64,000 nucleotides of DNA from Trematomus loennbergii (GCA_012861695.1 JAAOOA010000133.1:398501-462500); one strand, 5' to 3'; shown: positions 43,540 through 55,587, counted from the first letter of the stretch. The notes: generated by a model not told the origin, from the sequence alone. Translations and numbers: made by a program.

Positions 43540-44252
43540 TGCGGTCACCTCAGCCGCCTCTCGAGTTCATCGTAGTTGCTGTCTACATTCCACCGTACAC
43601 GGACGCGGAGGTGGCTGGTGACGTCATTCACTCCTCTGTGGCGAAACTCCAAACTCTTCACCCTAATGCATTCATCACAATAACTGGGGATTTTAACCGT
43701 GCAAAACTGGACAAATCTCTGCCTACATTCACCCAGTATGTGAAATGCCCCACCAGGGGAAATAATACACTGGATCTTTTATATGCTAATACCAAGGATG
43801 CATATTGTGCCACTGCCCTCCCCCCCCTGGGCAGATCTGACCACAACCTCGTCTTTTTGGCTCCTAAATATGTCCCTCTGGTGCAGAGGCAGCCTGTATC
43901 CACCAGGACTGTGAGGAAATGGACTCCAGGGGCTAATGAGGCTCTACAGGACTGCTTCGAGACCACTGACTGGGACGTGCTTTGTGTGCCACATGGAGAG
44001 GACATCAATAACATGACTGACTGCATCACAGAATACATCAACTTCTGTGAACAAACAATATTACCGGCTAAAACTGTCAAACTGTTTCCCCAACAATAAA
44101 CCCTGGATTACTAGTGACCTGAAAACTCTTTTAAATAAGAAAAAGGAAGCTTTTAAGTCTGGGGACAAATCACTGCTGAAGAGTATCCAGCATGAGCTGA
44201 GAGACAAGTTGAGGAGGGGCAGAGATTCCTACAGGAAGAAGCTGGAGACTTG
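43540..44252 (+). pseudogene. Rex1/L2-like LINE endonuclease fragment
   Basis: Reads FIVVAVYIPPYTDAEVAGDV, NAFITITGDFNRAKLDKSLP, PTRGNNTLDLLYANTKDAYC, then LGRSDHNLVFLAPKY and RTVRKWTPGANEALQDCFET. GDFN and SDHN are the conserved endonuclease motifs. A frameshift at about 44080 leads to NKPWITSDLKTLLNKKKEAF. The copy is truncated on both sides, with no reverse transcriptase. It could belong to the same LINE family as 28905-29455. Confidence 0.85.
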
Positions 44253-44592
44253 ATTTGTAGTCTTTCTAGTTGCGTATATTTCATAGTCTTATATTTCAAC
44301 AGTTTTACGACAATCTGTGACTTTTTTGGCATGGAAATGATTTGTTAAGATTGACAAACATCATATGTGTAATTCATGGCAAAATTCAAACGGGATCGAA
44401 AGATACGTTTTCTCTCTCCATTGACTTCAATACATTATTTTTTCCGAAATAAGGTCCCATGGAGGTCCACCGGAAGGGGAGGACTTCGCCACTCTATTGG
44501 AACGGGACTTATCATGGCTGCCACTGAGGGACTTCTGGGTCATTTCACTCGGTTAGGAAGGTTCCTAAGCTAAATGGACTATTCGACTTCAG
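44253..44592 (-). mobile_element. Two MITE fragments joined before zinc-finger copy 2
   Basis: 44253-44500 is the reverse of part of the long-TIR element at 39756-40425 (TTTGTAGTCTTTCTAGTTGC). 44510-44592 is the reverse complement of 46135-46235 (GGCTGAAGTCGAATAGTCC). It ends exactly where the zinc-finger unit begins (CTGGATC). Confidence 0.65.
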
Positions 44593-44872
44593 CCCTGGAT
44601 CCATGTGGCGTCTCGTCGCTACGGTCTCTCTCTCTCTGTGTTCCCGATAAAGTGTGTGTGAGCTCCAGCCCTACTGATCCATCATCTGTGTGTCTGGATA
44701 AACCTCTGAATGGACTCTGTGCTCTTTTTTCTGGAGCGTTTACCACGGACTATAGGAGCTAGCTTAGCATGCTAGCTGGAAACACGTTAGCAACACTAGT
44801 CAGATTGAGAGTTTGATGGAGAGAGAAACGGTGTGTTTAACGGAGTTTGCAGGAAAAGGTGATCTAGGAAAC

Positions 44873-45065
44873 ATGAGTAAAGTCCAAATGCTGCTGTCGT
44901 TGAAGAAGCAGCGACTCACTGCTGCTGCTGAAGAATATATTTGCTCTATTTGAAAAACGATAGCAGTGCTCGAGGAGGAGCTGTCTCTTTCCAAAGAGGA
45001 GAACGAGAGACTCCAGAAACTACTGGACGCTGTTTTACAGCCTCAGCTTCGGATACACAGAGCAG
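44873..45065 (+). pseudogene. C2H2 zinc-finger gene, copy 2, exon 1 (stop)
   Basis: MSKVQMLLSLKKQRLTAAAE as in the other copies, then an extra A in GAAGAATAT shifts the frame to a TGA at 44951. A missing A in the following A-run restores it 17 bases later, so the remaining LDAVLQPQLRIHR reading is conserved. Donor GTCTGT at 45066. An upstream in-frame ATG at 44817 (MERETVCLTEFAG) is also conserved with copy 3. Could be a real null allele or paired sequencing errors. Confidence 0.8.
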
Positions 45066-45109
45066 GTCTGTTCCCTTTACTCTTAATTAACTATGGGCTT
45101 AGATATGTC

Positions 45110-47360
45110 TCATAATTATTTGTGTGAACATAAAAAATAATTTGTGTGTAAATATGTGATTTGTAAATGTAAAACACCATCCACAAATGCATTTAAAAGA
45201 TTTGCAAACTCACAAATACATTTGCAAATGTAAAACAGGTCTAAAAATACGCAAAATATTTTTACAAATAACAAAAAAAAGATCTTTGAATATCTCTTTA
45301 ACATTTAAAACTTTCGATCAGGCATTTGTGAATCCATTTTGTATTTGTCGACCAAAAATGCGCTTCTGGATCTCACATTTCTGCTCGTGGATCTCAAAAC
45401 TCTGCTTGTGGATCTCAAATATCTGCTTGTGGATCGTCTTTTTACACACACGATGTTTTGAGACAAACTTTCCGCCGGTCTCGGTAAGGTAATCTGTAGA
45501 AAAGCACCGTATTTAGGTCAGCCTTCATAGTAAGGCTACATTAAATGTTATAATATTAATCGTGTCCTTTCTACTGTATGTATGTATTTCTGTCTATTGC
45601 TTACATTTTATGTTTAATGTTATTATGTTCATACTTGTTTCCACACATTTCACAATTTGGGATTAATTAAGTATCTATCTATCGGGGCGGCGCCAGGCGG
45701 TAGCTTGCAGTTGCTACACAAACAATTGGCCCACACAAAGGGAGACAGATTGATTCATTTAACTTCAATAATAAAAGAAAAACTACCCCACAGCACCCCC
45801 AACAGAACATCTCTGGCGCCATCTGTCTGTATATGGATAGATACTTCATTCATCCCAAATTGTGAAATGTGTGGAAACAAGTATAAACATAATAACATTA
45901 ACAATAACATTAACACAAACTAACTGTATCACTATGACATGATGGTGATCAAGAATGCATCTAACGTTCCGCTGTTCATTAAAGAAACAGCGCATTAAAC
46001 AAACCATCATGCTCTTACTTTGAAAACCATGCGGAAATGTCGTCATCAGCAGGCCATCACGTGGTTTCCAAAAATAACCGAGTGACACGAGTAGATTTTT
46101 AGCCGAGACCGGCGGAAAGTTTGTCTCAAAACTCTGTGGCTGAAGTCGAATAGTCCATTTAGCTTAGGAACCTTCCTAACGGAGTGAAATGACCCGAAAG
46201 TCCCTCAGTGGCAGCCATGATAAGTCCCGTTCGAATTCTCTAGATGAAAGGAAAGGAGGTTTCAAACTTCCTTTATAACCTCCTTTAGCTTAGGAACCAC
46301 TGGACTCCCTTGACGAAAGGAGAGGAGAAAATGCTGCCCCACAATGCCTTGCAGCCGCAGCATTTGCCGTCACACAACAGTCACGGAAACAACCGATTAT
46401 GACCGAGAAATTATATCATGAAAGTTACGGTGCTTATTAAGCATTTTAAAACGTATGTGGTAACTTGCCAGAGTGCTTTGTTTTGAACGTTCATCAGTAT
46501 TATAATCAAAAAGAGAAATATGAACGTTAGTCGCCAACTTGTGTCCCCACGCAAAGTTATATGATGAGGCCCTCTGTGGCGCCAGCGTCATCGTCTGGGG
46601 GGGCAGGTGCTAGTGGAGCCTCGCAGCGGCGAAACTGTGGCGCGGCTGAACTGCACGGAGAACTGCGCACAGCAGCTGAGGCCCTCTGGTGCCTGCGTGA
46701 TTGGCCTGTAGGGACGAGCATAAGTTTCACTTTCCTTTTTATTTCAATTCCAACTTTGGTCATGAAGAATATGTTTCTCTGTTGTCCCCGTTCATAAAGC
46801 ATAAAGCAACAGCATCAGAGCACGGTGCAGAGTCTCTAGATGAGTTTACAGTAGTCCCTCGTTCTTATTAAACATCCATGTTGTAGTCCGCTGTATAGAA
46901 ACGTGTAGTTTCCATAGTTTCCCCACAGCAGCAGGCGCACATTTATGACCTCCGCTGGCGCTTCATAAAACACGTCGGATAGTGAAAGTGCAGTCGGATG
47001 CTCTAAAGTACCGCAGTCTCTTCTCCTAAGTCCTTTTGAATTCTCCTATCCACTATCCCTTAACCACATGACCTTTCCCTCAGAGGTCAAGGGATAGACG
47101 ATAGGGTTAGACGTTAGGAGCTGATTTTTGGATTATCCGACCGCAACCTGTGTGTGTAAAAAGACGATCCACAAGCAGAGATCTTAGATCCGCAAGCACA
47201 TTTTTGATCGACAAATACAAAATGGATTCACAATGCCTGATCGAAAGTTGTCAATGTTAAAGAGATATTCAAAGATCTTTTTTTTTATTTGTAAAAATAT
47301 TTAGCGTATTTGCAGATCCGTTTTACATTTGCAAATTTATTTGTGAGTTTTTTATTTATT
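45110..47360. mobile_element. 2.2-kb composite with nested inverted arms
   Basis: 45205-45465 is the imperfect reverse complement of 47150-47355 (TGTATTTGTCGACC, GGATCGTCTTTTTACACAC). Inside, 45462-45487 pairs with 46103-46130 (GAGACAAACTTTCCGCCGGT), and 45590-45675 pairs with 45848-45905. Likely several fold-back or MITE insertions. No transposase. Confidence 0.65.
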
Positions 47361-48365
47361 TAAATTGGTTCTATTTGTAGATTTATACTGAATACATCAA
47401 AACTATAAAAGAACACATATGGAGTTATCTAGTAAACAAAAAAAGTGTTAAAAAAATCCAGATCATGATTTGTATTTTGCTGCTACTGCAGAATGCTGCG
47501 GTAGCCATGCTGGTTAAGGTTGCCTTGAATTCTGAATAAATCACCAACAGTGACACCAGCAAAGCCCTTTTTGACTAAGACGAGACGATGACGGGCTAAA
47601 AATAGATTCTTGATAATAAAAGCTGTAGCGTATCCCTCCGAAATATGGTTGTAGACTTTACTGATGATTTAGATGTTTATTGAAACTCAGAGTCAACGTA
47701 AGAGTTTGAGCCTCTTCGGGGGTGCTAACATTAACCATACACTTTATTATTTTCTTTCTCCGTCGTTATATCTAGAAGATATTATTCTCCGTCACGTTGT
47801 TTCTATAACAACTTCCTGTCAACATCGTAAACTCGCCTTCAAAATAAAAGCATCTAAATAAAACAGGATGTTAACCTAAATTACATTTAAGACGTATATA
47901 AAACTGCAACAAAAACAATGCAACATCCCCTTCAGTCTCACATAACACAAATTGGGTTCTTTACAAAAACTGTGAAGAAATGTATATTTAGTTTTCGTTG
48001 ACGAGACGGGACTAAGGTGTTAATGGTGGACTATCGGACATTCAAAATGCAGTGACTTGTCTGTCAAAATGCATCTTACTTTTCTAACTTGCAATATCAT
48101 TATTTCCGCTCTCTTCACTCCAGAAGAGCGATCTCTCTGTGTGCGGGGGCGGGGCCTAACAGACGCTGCAGCGGCACACAGAGATGTGGACAAAGCTCGT
48201 TTGCCATTAGTGTTTTTGTGTTAGCGCGTTGACACGAGCAGTCTGTCCAAACAGCTGGCCAAAAGGAATCATATTCAGTCGGAGAAATGCACAATTTTCG
48301 ACTTCCTTAACTCGTAGCTCTGTTGCCCCAATTACGAGTAACTTAATAATTATCACATCAGGTGC
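47361..48365. other. Copy 2 intron, middle part
   Basis: Includes GAACACATATGGAGTTATCT and TGCTGCGGTAGCCATGCTGG TTAAGG (Tc1-type end remnants) at 47410-47600 and GTTTTCGTTGACGAGACGG near 47992, related to the CGACTAAAACTAGACTAAAA repeat at 49235. No gene. Confidence 0.45.
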
Positions 48366-48860
48366 GCAGAGGTGGGAGAAGTACTCAGATCTTGTAGTTA
48401 AGTAAAAAAAGTACCAGATTGTAGGAATACTCTGTTACAGTAAAAGTCATGCATTCAAAATGTTACTCAAGTCAAAGTAGAAAAGTATTATCATCAAAAT
48501 ATAGTGAAAGTAGCGACAGTAAAAGTAGTCATTGCGCAGATTGGTCCATTTCAGAATAATAGATATGATATGTTTTATAATGATTGATCATGAAAGTGTT
48601 CTCAAAGCTGGTAAAGGTGCAGCTAGTTTGAATGACTTTGTATACTGCAGGGTAGCTTGTGGATTTACTCCAGGTGGAACTAAAGTCTGATTTAACACTT
48701 GATTATATTTCACATCATTCATCCACATCTGTAAAGTAACTAAAGGTATTACACACATGTAGTGGAGTAGAAGTACACCATTTACCTCTGAACTGTAGTG
48801 GAGTAGAAGTACTAAGTACCTCAACATTTTACTCAAGTACAGTACAATATAATAACATAA
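48366..48860 (+). mobile_element. hAT-type MITE (GTACTCAGATC family), uninterrupted
   Basis: AGAGGTGGGAGAAGTACTCA through CAGTAAAAGTCATGCATTC to GTGGAGTAGAAGTACTAAG. It acts as the intact reference for the split copies at 2812 and 39012, including single TAA (48441-48443) and TATA (about 48643) empty sites. Confidence 0.8.
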
Positions 48861-49355
48861 TTATATATTTGATTTATTTCACATTTAAATAAAGCAATGT
48901 TAGTTCGGTTAACAATTTGTTTAGTTTTTCCCTTTAAAAAATAACAAAAGTACCTACAAGAATACCGTTAAAGTACCGGATCGATAAGAGTAGTAGTACC
49001 GTTAAAAACCTTAACGATACCCATCCCTAGATATTACACAAGTAAAGTCTTTAGAGAGTGAAATGTTGCTTTACGAATTTCAACACTTGACGCTGTCACC
49101 TTGATTCCAATTTCAGATTCCTGTATTTGCCTAACTGAATTAGTTTAAAGAGAGAAAACATTTTGACTAAAAGTTAGAAATGTAATGATTTTTCATCGAC
49201 TATCGACTATGAAAACCATTTTGAAAACGTTTTGAGTTTTCGTCGACTAAAACTAGACTAAAACTATGCAGGATAAAAGGACTAAAATGTGACTAAAACT
49301 AATAACCATTTTCTAAAGACGAAGACTAAATCAAAATAGCTGCCAAAATTAACAC

Positions 49356-49742
49356 TTAAAGGTGGGGTAGGTAAGTTGAGAAACCGGCTCGAGATACACT
49401 TTTTGTTATATTCCATGGAATGCTCTTAACATCCCGATAGCAATGAATATCTGAAGTGCTTTGACAAAAAATCCATAACAAAATGTCATCTGTGGAAGCC
49501 GTGGTACTGTAAAAAGCACGACCAATCATCTGAGCCGGCCGGCTAAAATAACTGGATGGCCTACCTGCCTGTCAGCCTTCCATCTGTGCACAAACTTATC
49601 TCGTGCCCTCATTGGTCATTTGAGCGTTCGTGTGTGTTGGAGGAGAGGCTCTGTAAGGAAGTGGCAGATTTTCTCCGGTTGTGTATTTTCAAATTCTAGC
49701 GATCTCGAGCCGGTTTCTCAAACTTACCTACCCCACCTTTAA
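49356..49742 (+). mobile_element. 387-bp MITE with TTAA ends and ~40-bp TIRs
   Basis: TTAAAGGTGGGGTAGGTAAG with GTTGAGAAACCGGCTCGAGA on the left, and the inverse at 49701-49742 on the right. It is inserted between two copies of an ~88-bp direct repeat (TAATAACCATTTTCTAAAGA). Confidence 0.85.
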
Positions 49743-49957
49743 GTGATGATGGACTAAACTAATAACCATTTTCTAAAGACTAAGACTAAATCAAAAATAG
49801 CTGCCAAAATGAACACTTAATGATGATGGACGGCCGTTTCTCTTTACTGAGTTGAGTGGTCTTGCCATAATATGGATTACAACAGCAGTCAAATAGGGCT
49901 TTCCACTGTGCACTAACTCTACCGCTGCACAACACAACTGATGGTCTCAAACACATT

Positions 49958-50280
49958 AAGAAGGCAAGTCATTCCACACATTGACTCTTGACAAGGCACA
50001 CGTGTTCATTGAAAACCATTCCAGGTGACGACCTCATGAAGCTGACTGAGAGAAGCCAAGAGTGTGCAAAGCTGTCATCAAGGCAAAAGGGGGCTACTTT
50101 GAAGAATCTAAAATAAAAATCATATTCTTGATTTTTTAACTTTTTGTTCACTAGATAATTCCATATGTGTTCTTTCATAGTTTTGATGTCTTCAGTATTA
50201 ATCTACAAAGTAGAAACAATTAAAATAAAAAAAACATTGAATGAGAAGGTGTCCAAACTTTGACTGGTACTGTATATAAA
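49958..50280 (+). mobile_element. Tc1/mariner 3' fragment in zinc-finger copy 2 intron
   Basis: In one frame RVCKAVIKAKGGYFEESKIK, the C-terminus of fish Tc1-like transposases, then the 3' region ending GACTGGTACTGTATATA. The copy in the intron of zinc-finger copy 1 (32878-33172) is in the same relative place. Confidence 0.82.
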
Positions 50281-50827
50281 AACACACATATTTTAATATT
50301 TAGCAGGTTCCCTCATCTATAATCATTTATACAAGCGCAACTTTGAACATGTACAGCAGTAAAATGCAACATACACAATAATCAAGAAACCATAAATTAA
50401 ACACTGACGGAACATTTTACTGCACCATCATTACTTTTACATAAGAAGGTGCTGTAAATGTTCTGTTATACTTGTATACTTTTACTTAAATAAGGTTTGA
50501 ATGCAGGATTTTAATTTGTAACAGAGTATTTTCATTCTATACTGTAGGCGTAGTGTATCTGTGAACGATCCCAAATACAATTCATTGTTTACATTGCAGC
50601 TAGTGCTACGCCAGAAGAAAAAACCCTTTTTAACTGGAAGTGGAAAGGGTGGGCTACATGAGGTGAATTGAGCCAACAAAATACACAATAGGTGGGACTA
50701 AGAAAGAAATACGAAAATATAAAAACAAAGGCATTCATTAGGGCTGCAAAATGTCTCCCATTTTAATGGTGATTAGATTTTAAATGCTAACACTTAACAG
50801 TTTTTTCTGACTGTGTGTTTCCTGCAG

Positions 50828-51911
50828 ATGTCCAGCAGCTGGTGGTGGTTAAAGAAGAGGTTCTCCCTGACCAGCAGGATTGAGCACCAGTCTGACCAGG
50901 AGGACCCAGAGCCCCCCCCACACATTAAGCAGGAACAGGAGGAACTCAGGATCAGTCAGGAGAGAGAGCAGCTTCAGGAGCTGGGAGGCTGATATCACCA
51001 AGTCCACTTTCACTCCTGACCCTGTGAAGAGTGAAGATGATGAAGAGAAACCTCAGTCCTCACAGCCTCATCAAAGACAAACAGAAGCTGATGGAGATGA
51101 CTGTCGAGGACCAGAACCAGCCAGGAACTCAGATCCAGAGAGCAGTTTACAACCAAAGACTGAGGACGACACTGGAGACTCTTCTGAACCTGACACTGGA
51201 GACTCTTCTGAACCTGACACTGGAGACTCTTCTGAAACAGACGCTGAGACTCTTCTGAACCTGACACTGGAGACTCTTCTGAACCTGACGCTGGAGACTC
51301 TTCTGAACCCGACACTGGAGACTCTTCTGAACCTGACACTGGAGACTCTTCTGAACCTGACACTGAAGACAGTGCTGATTGGAAGGAGACCAGAGAACCT
51401 GCATCAGGCTCAAACTCACTGAAAAATAGACAAGAATCTGTCAGTGATTCAAGCCGTCGTGCTGTAAATAAACCATTTGGCTGCTCTGTGTGTACGAAAG
51501 CTTTTTCACAGAGTGGAGGTTTAAAGGAACACATGAAAATCCACACAGGAGAGAAACCACACAGCTGCTCAGTCTGTAAGAAAGCTTTTTCGCAGAGTGG
51601 AGGTTTAAAGGGACACATGAGAATCCACACAGGAGAGAAACCACACAGCTGCTCAGTCTGTAAGAAAGCTTTTTCACAGACTGGAAATGTAAAGACACAC
51701 ATGAGAGTCCACACAAGAGGTAATATACAGCTGCAATGTTTGTGACAAAAGATTTAAATGGTGTATTGACTTAAAAAAACACAAGTGTGTTGGTCGTCAG
51801 CCCTCACAGCTTAATGAAATTCAAACTGAGGATAACGGAGAGGCAGAGCCTCCAATCAGCAGCTCAGCTGAACACATGGAAACAGAAGCTGATGGAGAGG
51901 ACAATGAATAA
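50828..51911 (+). pseudogene. C2H2 zinc-finger gene, copy 2, exon 2 (frame-broken, 3 fingers)
   Basis: Acceptor CCTGCAG. Acidic linker: VQQLVVVKEEVLPDQQ then a break at GGATTGAGC (copy 3 has GGAGTGGAGC); ADITKSTFTPDPVKSEDDEE; an 8-aa GDSSEPDT repeat expanded to about eight copies (one with a lost base at 51246). Then three clean C2H2 fingers at 51482-51712 ([60 protein letters not shown]) with TGEKPHS linkers, then a break at ACAAGAGG and a fourth finger-like FKWCIDLKKHKCVG. Stop TAA 51909. Probably nuclear DNA-binding if the breaks are errors; otherwise a pseudogene. Confidence 0.85.
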
Positions 51912-53480
51912 GTCTTATGACAGTTCACACATGAGAAAATCTGTCTGACTTGATTAACATTGTTGCACAACATTCATATAAGACTTAAGTGAACTCTATC
52001 TTTATCAACATAAGTGGACAATATGTCTAATGTTTTTGTCATACTGATTTTCTGATGTATACGTTCACCACTGACTGTTGATGAACCATTTTATTTGGAT
52101 TGAGGGCTCCAAGTTTCCATATAGAGATATAGGATGATTTGATGTATTGTTCTTTATTTCTAAATGTTTTGTATCATTGCTATCCTGTTAATGAGCCCTG
52201 TTTTACATAAATGTTATCTGATTGTTTTTGCTTCTGTAACTGTAAGGGAATACATTTGCCTATTTTGTATCCTGATGACCTAATGCCGTTACATGTAATA
52301 CGTTACTCCCTAAGCCTGATTTCACCCACCTGCAACCGATTCGCTAATAATCACAAATGTTCATTTCTTTGACCCCTTGACTCGACTATTTCTTGTTTAA
52401 TAATCGTTACATCTCCTCAGGACCAAGTTCCCGTGTCCTGCCTTTCACCTGCTGATCCCCCACTGCTCATTTAAGGTGGACTGACCTTTACAATGGACCA
52501 GCTACTCTTAGTGTCTTAATGCAAACGTTTTGTAAAGTGATGCTAGACCAAAGACGTGCTGTTGGGTTGTGTGCTCTCTGCAGGACGGGGTCTGTACTCA
52601 AAGATTGTTTATGAAATGAAAGCTTCACTCTGTTTTTGTTGTCCACACGATGCCAACAGAGCGACATGTCTTCTTTCCAGCAGATGGCATAAATGTTACA
52701 TCATCCAGTTCAACTGTCATCCACATATTAATGATTGAAAACAGCAATGTGTGAGATATGGCTAGTAATTGACTGTTTCAACAGAATGTGAAGAGGTTAC
52801 AGTCTTGAGGCCATGTCCAATATGTTTATGTTTTGTTTGATTAAATCTACTGAAATGAGCATTCAATGACTAAATTATTCTTAATTACTGTCATTACATC
52901 ATGGGTTTGCATTGCAATATTAGAACGCATAAAACCCAACTTTATTTCTTCCAAGTTGCGGGTGTTCATTGTTTAGAAGTCCGCTGTGTTTCATCCAAGC
53001 TACCACTTCGTGCTCCGATAATGCTGAAAGTATCTGTTGTATGCTTTACCTGCTCCAGTAACACAAGTGTAATTCACCGGACAGAGACAAGAGATAGTGG
53101 ATGGATCCAGAGGAGAACCAGAAGATAGTCCGTATAGAGCCTTCAGGTTCTGAAAATTATCAGATAGAGCTAGAAAAAAACTCCAAAAACCTGAATAGAG
53201 CTAGAAGATAGCCAGTACAAAGCCAAGAAAGACCCAGTAGAAAGACAGGAAGGAGCCAGAAGAGTTTGTATTTTATTTATTTGTTATATTCAAGCTCTTC
53301 TCTTAAAGAGCTTACGAAATGAAGGACAATACTGTTCTTATTACGATAATATATACTATTATTAATGGGAAATAATTTGTCATTCATGACAAAATGCCCG
53401 CTGTATTTATAAATCGTGAATTATTACAACTTTCCATGCTCGCTTCCGATGTTACACAACCGCTCCGAACATAACAGCTT
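51912..53480. other. Zinc-finger copy 2 3' flank and unclassified DNA
   Basis: 51912-52079 is homologous to the 3' flank of copy 3 (to CCACTGACTGTT). Beyond it no partner is found. Several short frames have no domain features. Confidence 0.5.
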
Positions 53481-53489
53481 TCGCCGGTT

Positions 53490-53520
53490 AGTGACGTCAC
53501 GCACGTCACGGTACGTCACG
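53490..53520. promoter_or_regulatory. Cluster of CRE-type motifs
   Basis: A full TGACGTCA at 53492-53499 followed by two CGTCAC half-sites (ACGCACGTCACGG, TACGTCACG), about 40-70 bases before an ATG. CRE sites bind CREB/ATF factors. Promoter function is inferred. Confidence 0.5.
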
Positions 53521-53560
53521 AGTAGAACACTTGTTGAATAATACACTACCTATATGGCTG

Positions 53561-53722
53561 ATGTCGGACTCTGGAGACAAATTGAGTGACAGTGAGTCGT
53601 CAATAGACTCGGTGCACTTTCAAGAAGAGGAGGGTTTTATTGAAGAGGATGCCGGTGTAGTGGAATCAGATCATGCGGGCGGGTCTAACGTGGTGGAACC
53701 ATACCAGTTTGAGCCACAGGCC
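53561..53722 (+). CDS. Possible first exon of an acidic protein (P2X7-like type)
   Basis: ATG at 53561: MSDSGDKLSDSESSIDSVHF, EEEGFIEEDAGVVESDHAGG and VVEPYQFEPQA, after which the sequence changes to a repeat (TTTCTCAATCGCGAGG). An acidic Ser-rich start followed by 'PYQFEP' is typical, as I recall, of a multicopy fish family annotated P2X-purinoceptor-7-like. No downstream exon was found, so it is a fragment or interrupted gene. Confidence 0.35.
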
Positions 53723-54753
53723 GTTTCTCAATCGCGAGGATGCTGGCTTGGTAGCACAGCCGAGCCGAGCATCTTGCTTCAGAAGCAAGGCAAGAATACT
53801 TCCTGCTATTCGGAAAACGAAGAGTGGAACAGGCTAGCGAGTGTGCAGGTGTGCGTCATATGAGAGGCCCCGCCTTACATCTTCCGCCACAGATTTGGGG
53901 AAATTGGTCGATGCGCAAAGCATTGTGGGGATTTTAAGGACGCGATGCAACGGATCTGATACAGACTGATCCAGATTTGAACACTTCACTGACGTCACAG
54001 AAGTGGCGCTACGGCTATTGGGCCAACTCTCCACCTATCAGGGGAATGTGGGGTTGGGCCACGGCCGGCCATTCCCGCTCGAAAGCGCTGGAGACGCTGT
54101 AGTACATATGCCAGGCCTGTAAGTGGCGCTGTAGTCTGCCACAAAAGCAGTGAAGAAGACTTCCCGCCCATAGTTACCATGGTTACCCTTCTGTTTATTC
54201 TCCGCTGTGGTTTTTTTTCTCCCCCCCGAGGCAAGCGTTTGCTCCCGCTGCTTTAATTCAATGCAATCCCTCCCCGTCGAGGCAAGCACTGTAATTCTCT
54301 CCGGTTAGTCCACCAGCAGATGACAAACACCCACCTTCCAAGGAACGAGGGGACCGTGCGGCAGAGTTTCAGTTTCAGTTTGTTTCGCCGGTCAAGATGT
54401 CCGTTAAAGTTTAAATCTTCCGGACAAAATTAGAAAAGTGCCGGTCAAAGGTCTTCTTTGTTATTTATTGAGCTTTAAAACAAATGAATAACGACTCTAT
54501 ATAATAAAACACGGAGGACGGAGATCTCTTTTTCTCCCCCTCAGCTGATCAGAGCACGTCTCCCCTCTCCTGCAGGGGGGCGTGGTCAGCAGAATCAGCC
54601 CCGTAGACAGCAAACAGCACATAGAGCGAAATGAGGCATGGCTAAAATGCATGATCTGTTTGGTATTTTGAAAACAGAAACGTATAAATATACCTTATAT
54701 AGGTATGGCCCTACAATATATCATTTAAATATAGCATGATAGGTCCACTTTAA
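53723..54753 (+). mobile_element. Repeat fragment plus 5'-truncated TTAA-target MITE, copy 6
   Basis: 53723-53935 is an unclassified element starting CCGTTTCTCAATCGCGAGG. 53940-54753 holds the interior of the TTAA family (CAACGGATCTGAT, GACGTC, ATTGGGCCAAC, GCTGGAGACGCTGTAGTAC) with an inserted block (54180-54430, related to 32540-32800) and the right end GCATGATAGGTCCACTTTAA. Confidence 0.7.
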
Positions 54754-54764
54754 GGAAATAGCAA

Positions 54765-55365
54765 TACAAGTTTCACTTGGGAAAGGAGAAGGAAAAGCAA
54801 TATTTAAGAAGAAGGGTATGGCAATATGACAGAAAAGGTGGGAGGAAGATCAGAAAGGGAGGAGATGCCACAAGTTACAGAAATCAGTCATAACAAAGAT
54901 CTATACAGAAAGGAACAGACGGGAGGAGATCATCACCACTAGACTCAGACTGGATCATACAGGATTAAACGGCACAATGTTTATAATGAGAAAAAGCGAA
55001 GTTGAAGAATGCAGGGGGTGTGGAGTCAAAGAAAATGTGGAACACATCATATTACACTGCAACATGTACAAAACAGAGAGGGAAAAACTAAGAGACAGGG
55101 TCAGAGAGGCAGGAAGGGAGTGGAGCCTGATGGGGACACTGGGGACAGAAGGTGAGGGGGTAAGAGCTACCAGGAAGGCCATTATTAAGTATTTGAGTGA
55201 AACAGGATTGATTGGAAGAATTTTAAACAACGTAAATACAGTGGTATAATTCCACAAGTGGTGATAGGATGATATGGTGATACACACTCTTGTACAGTAG
55301 GTGGCGGTATGCACCTTAAAGTTGTTTGCAATCCGCCAAAAACCGAGAGAGGAAGAAGAAGAAGA
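54765..55365 (+). pseudogene. I/Nimb-like LINE C-terminus with 3' tail
   Basis: Frame reads TERNRREEIITTRLRLDHTG, NGTMFIMRKSEVEECRGCGV, ENVEHIILHCNMYKTEREKL, then GEGVRATRKAIIKYLSETGL up to a TAA at about 55249. 'RLRLGHTGLN...C..C...E..EHI..HC..Y' is the conserved end of LINE ORF2 in I-group elements, beyond the RNase H region. The 3' tail GTAGGTGGCGGTATGCACC ends in GAAGAAGAAGAA, directly before zinc-finger copy 3. 5'-truncated. Confidence 0.82.
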
Positions 55366-55587
55366 ACCTGGATCGAGGAGGCGTCTCGTCGCTACGGTTC
55401 TCTCTCTCTGTGTTCCTGAGAAAGCGTTTGTGAGCTCCAGCACTACTGATCCATCATCTGTGTGTCTGGATAAACCTCCGAATGGACTCTGTGCTCTTTT
55501 TTCTGGAGCGTTTACCTCGGACTATAGGAGCTAGCTTAGCATGCTAGCTGGAAACACGTTAGCAACACTAGTCATATTGAGAGTTTG

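Noticed and set aside
51010..51714. 234-codon minus frame with VSGSEESP repeats
   Set aside because: Antisense of the acidic linker and zinc fingers of copy 2, whose plus strand has clear C2H2 motifs.
52901..53128. 75-codon frame as a small gene
   Set aside because: No homology signal, splice context or conserved copy.
54955..55443. 162-codon minus frame
   Set aside because: Antisense of the LINE C-terminal fragment with the conserved Cys-His pattern on the plus strand.
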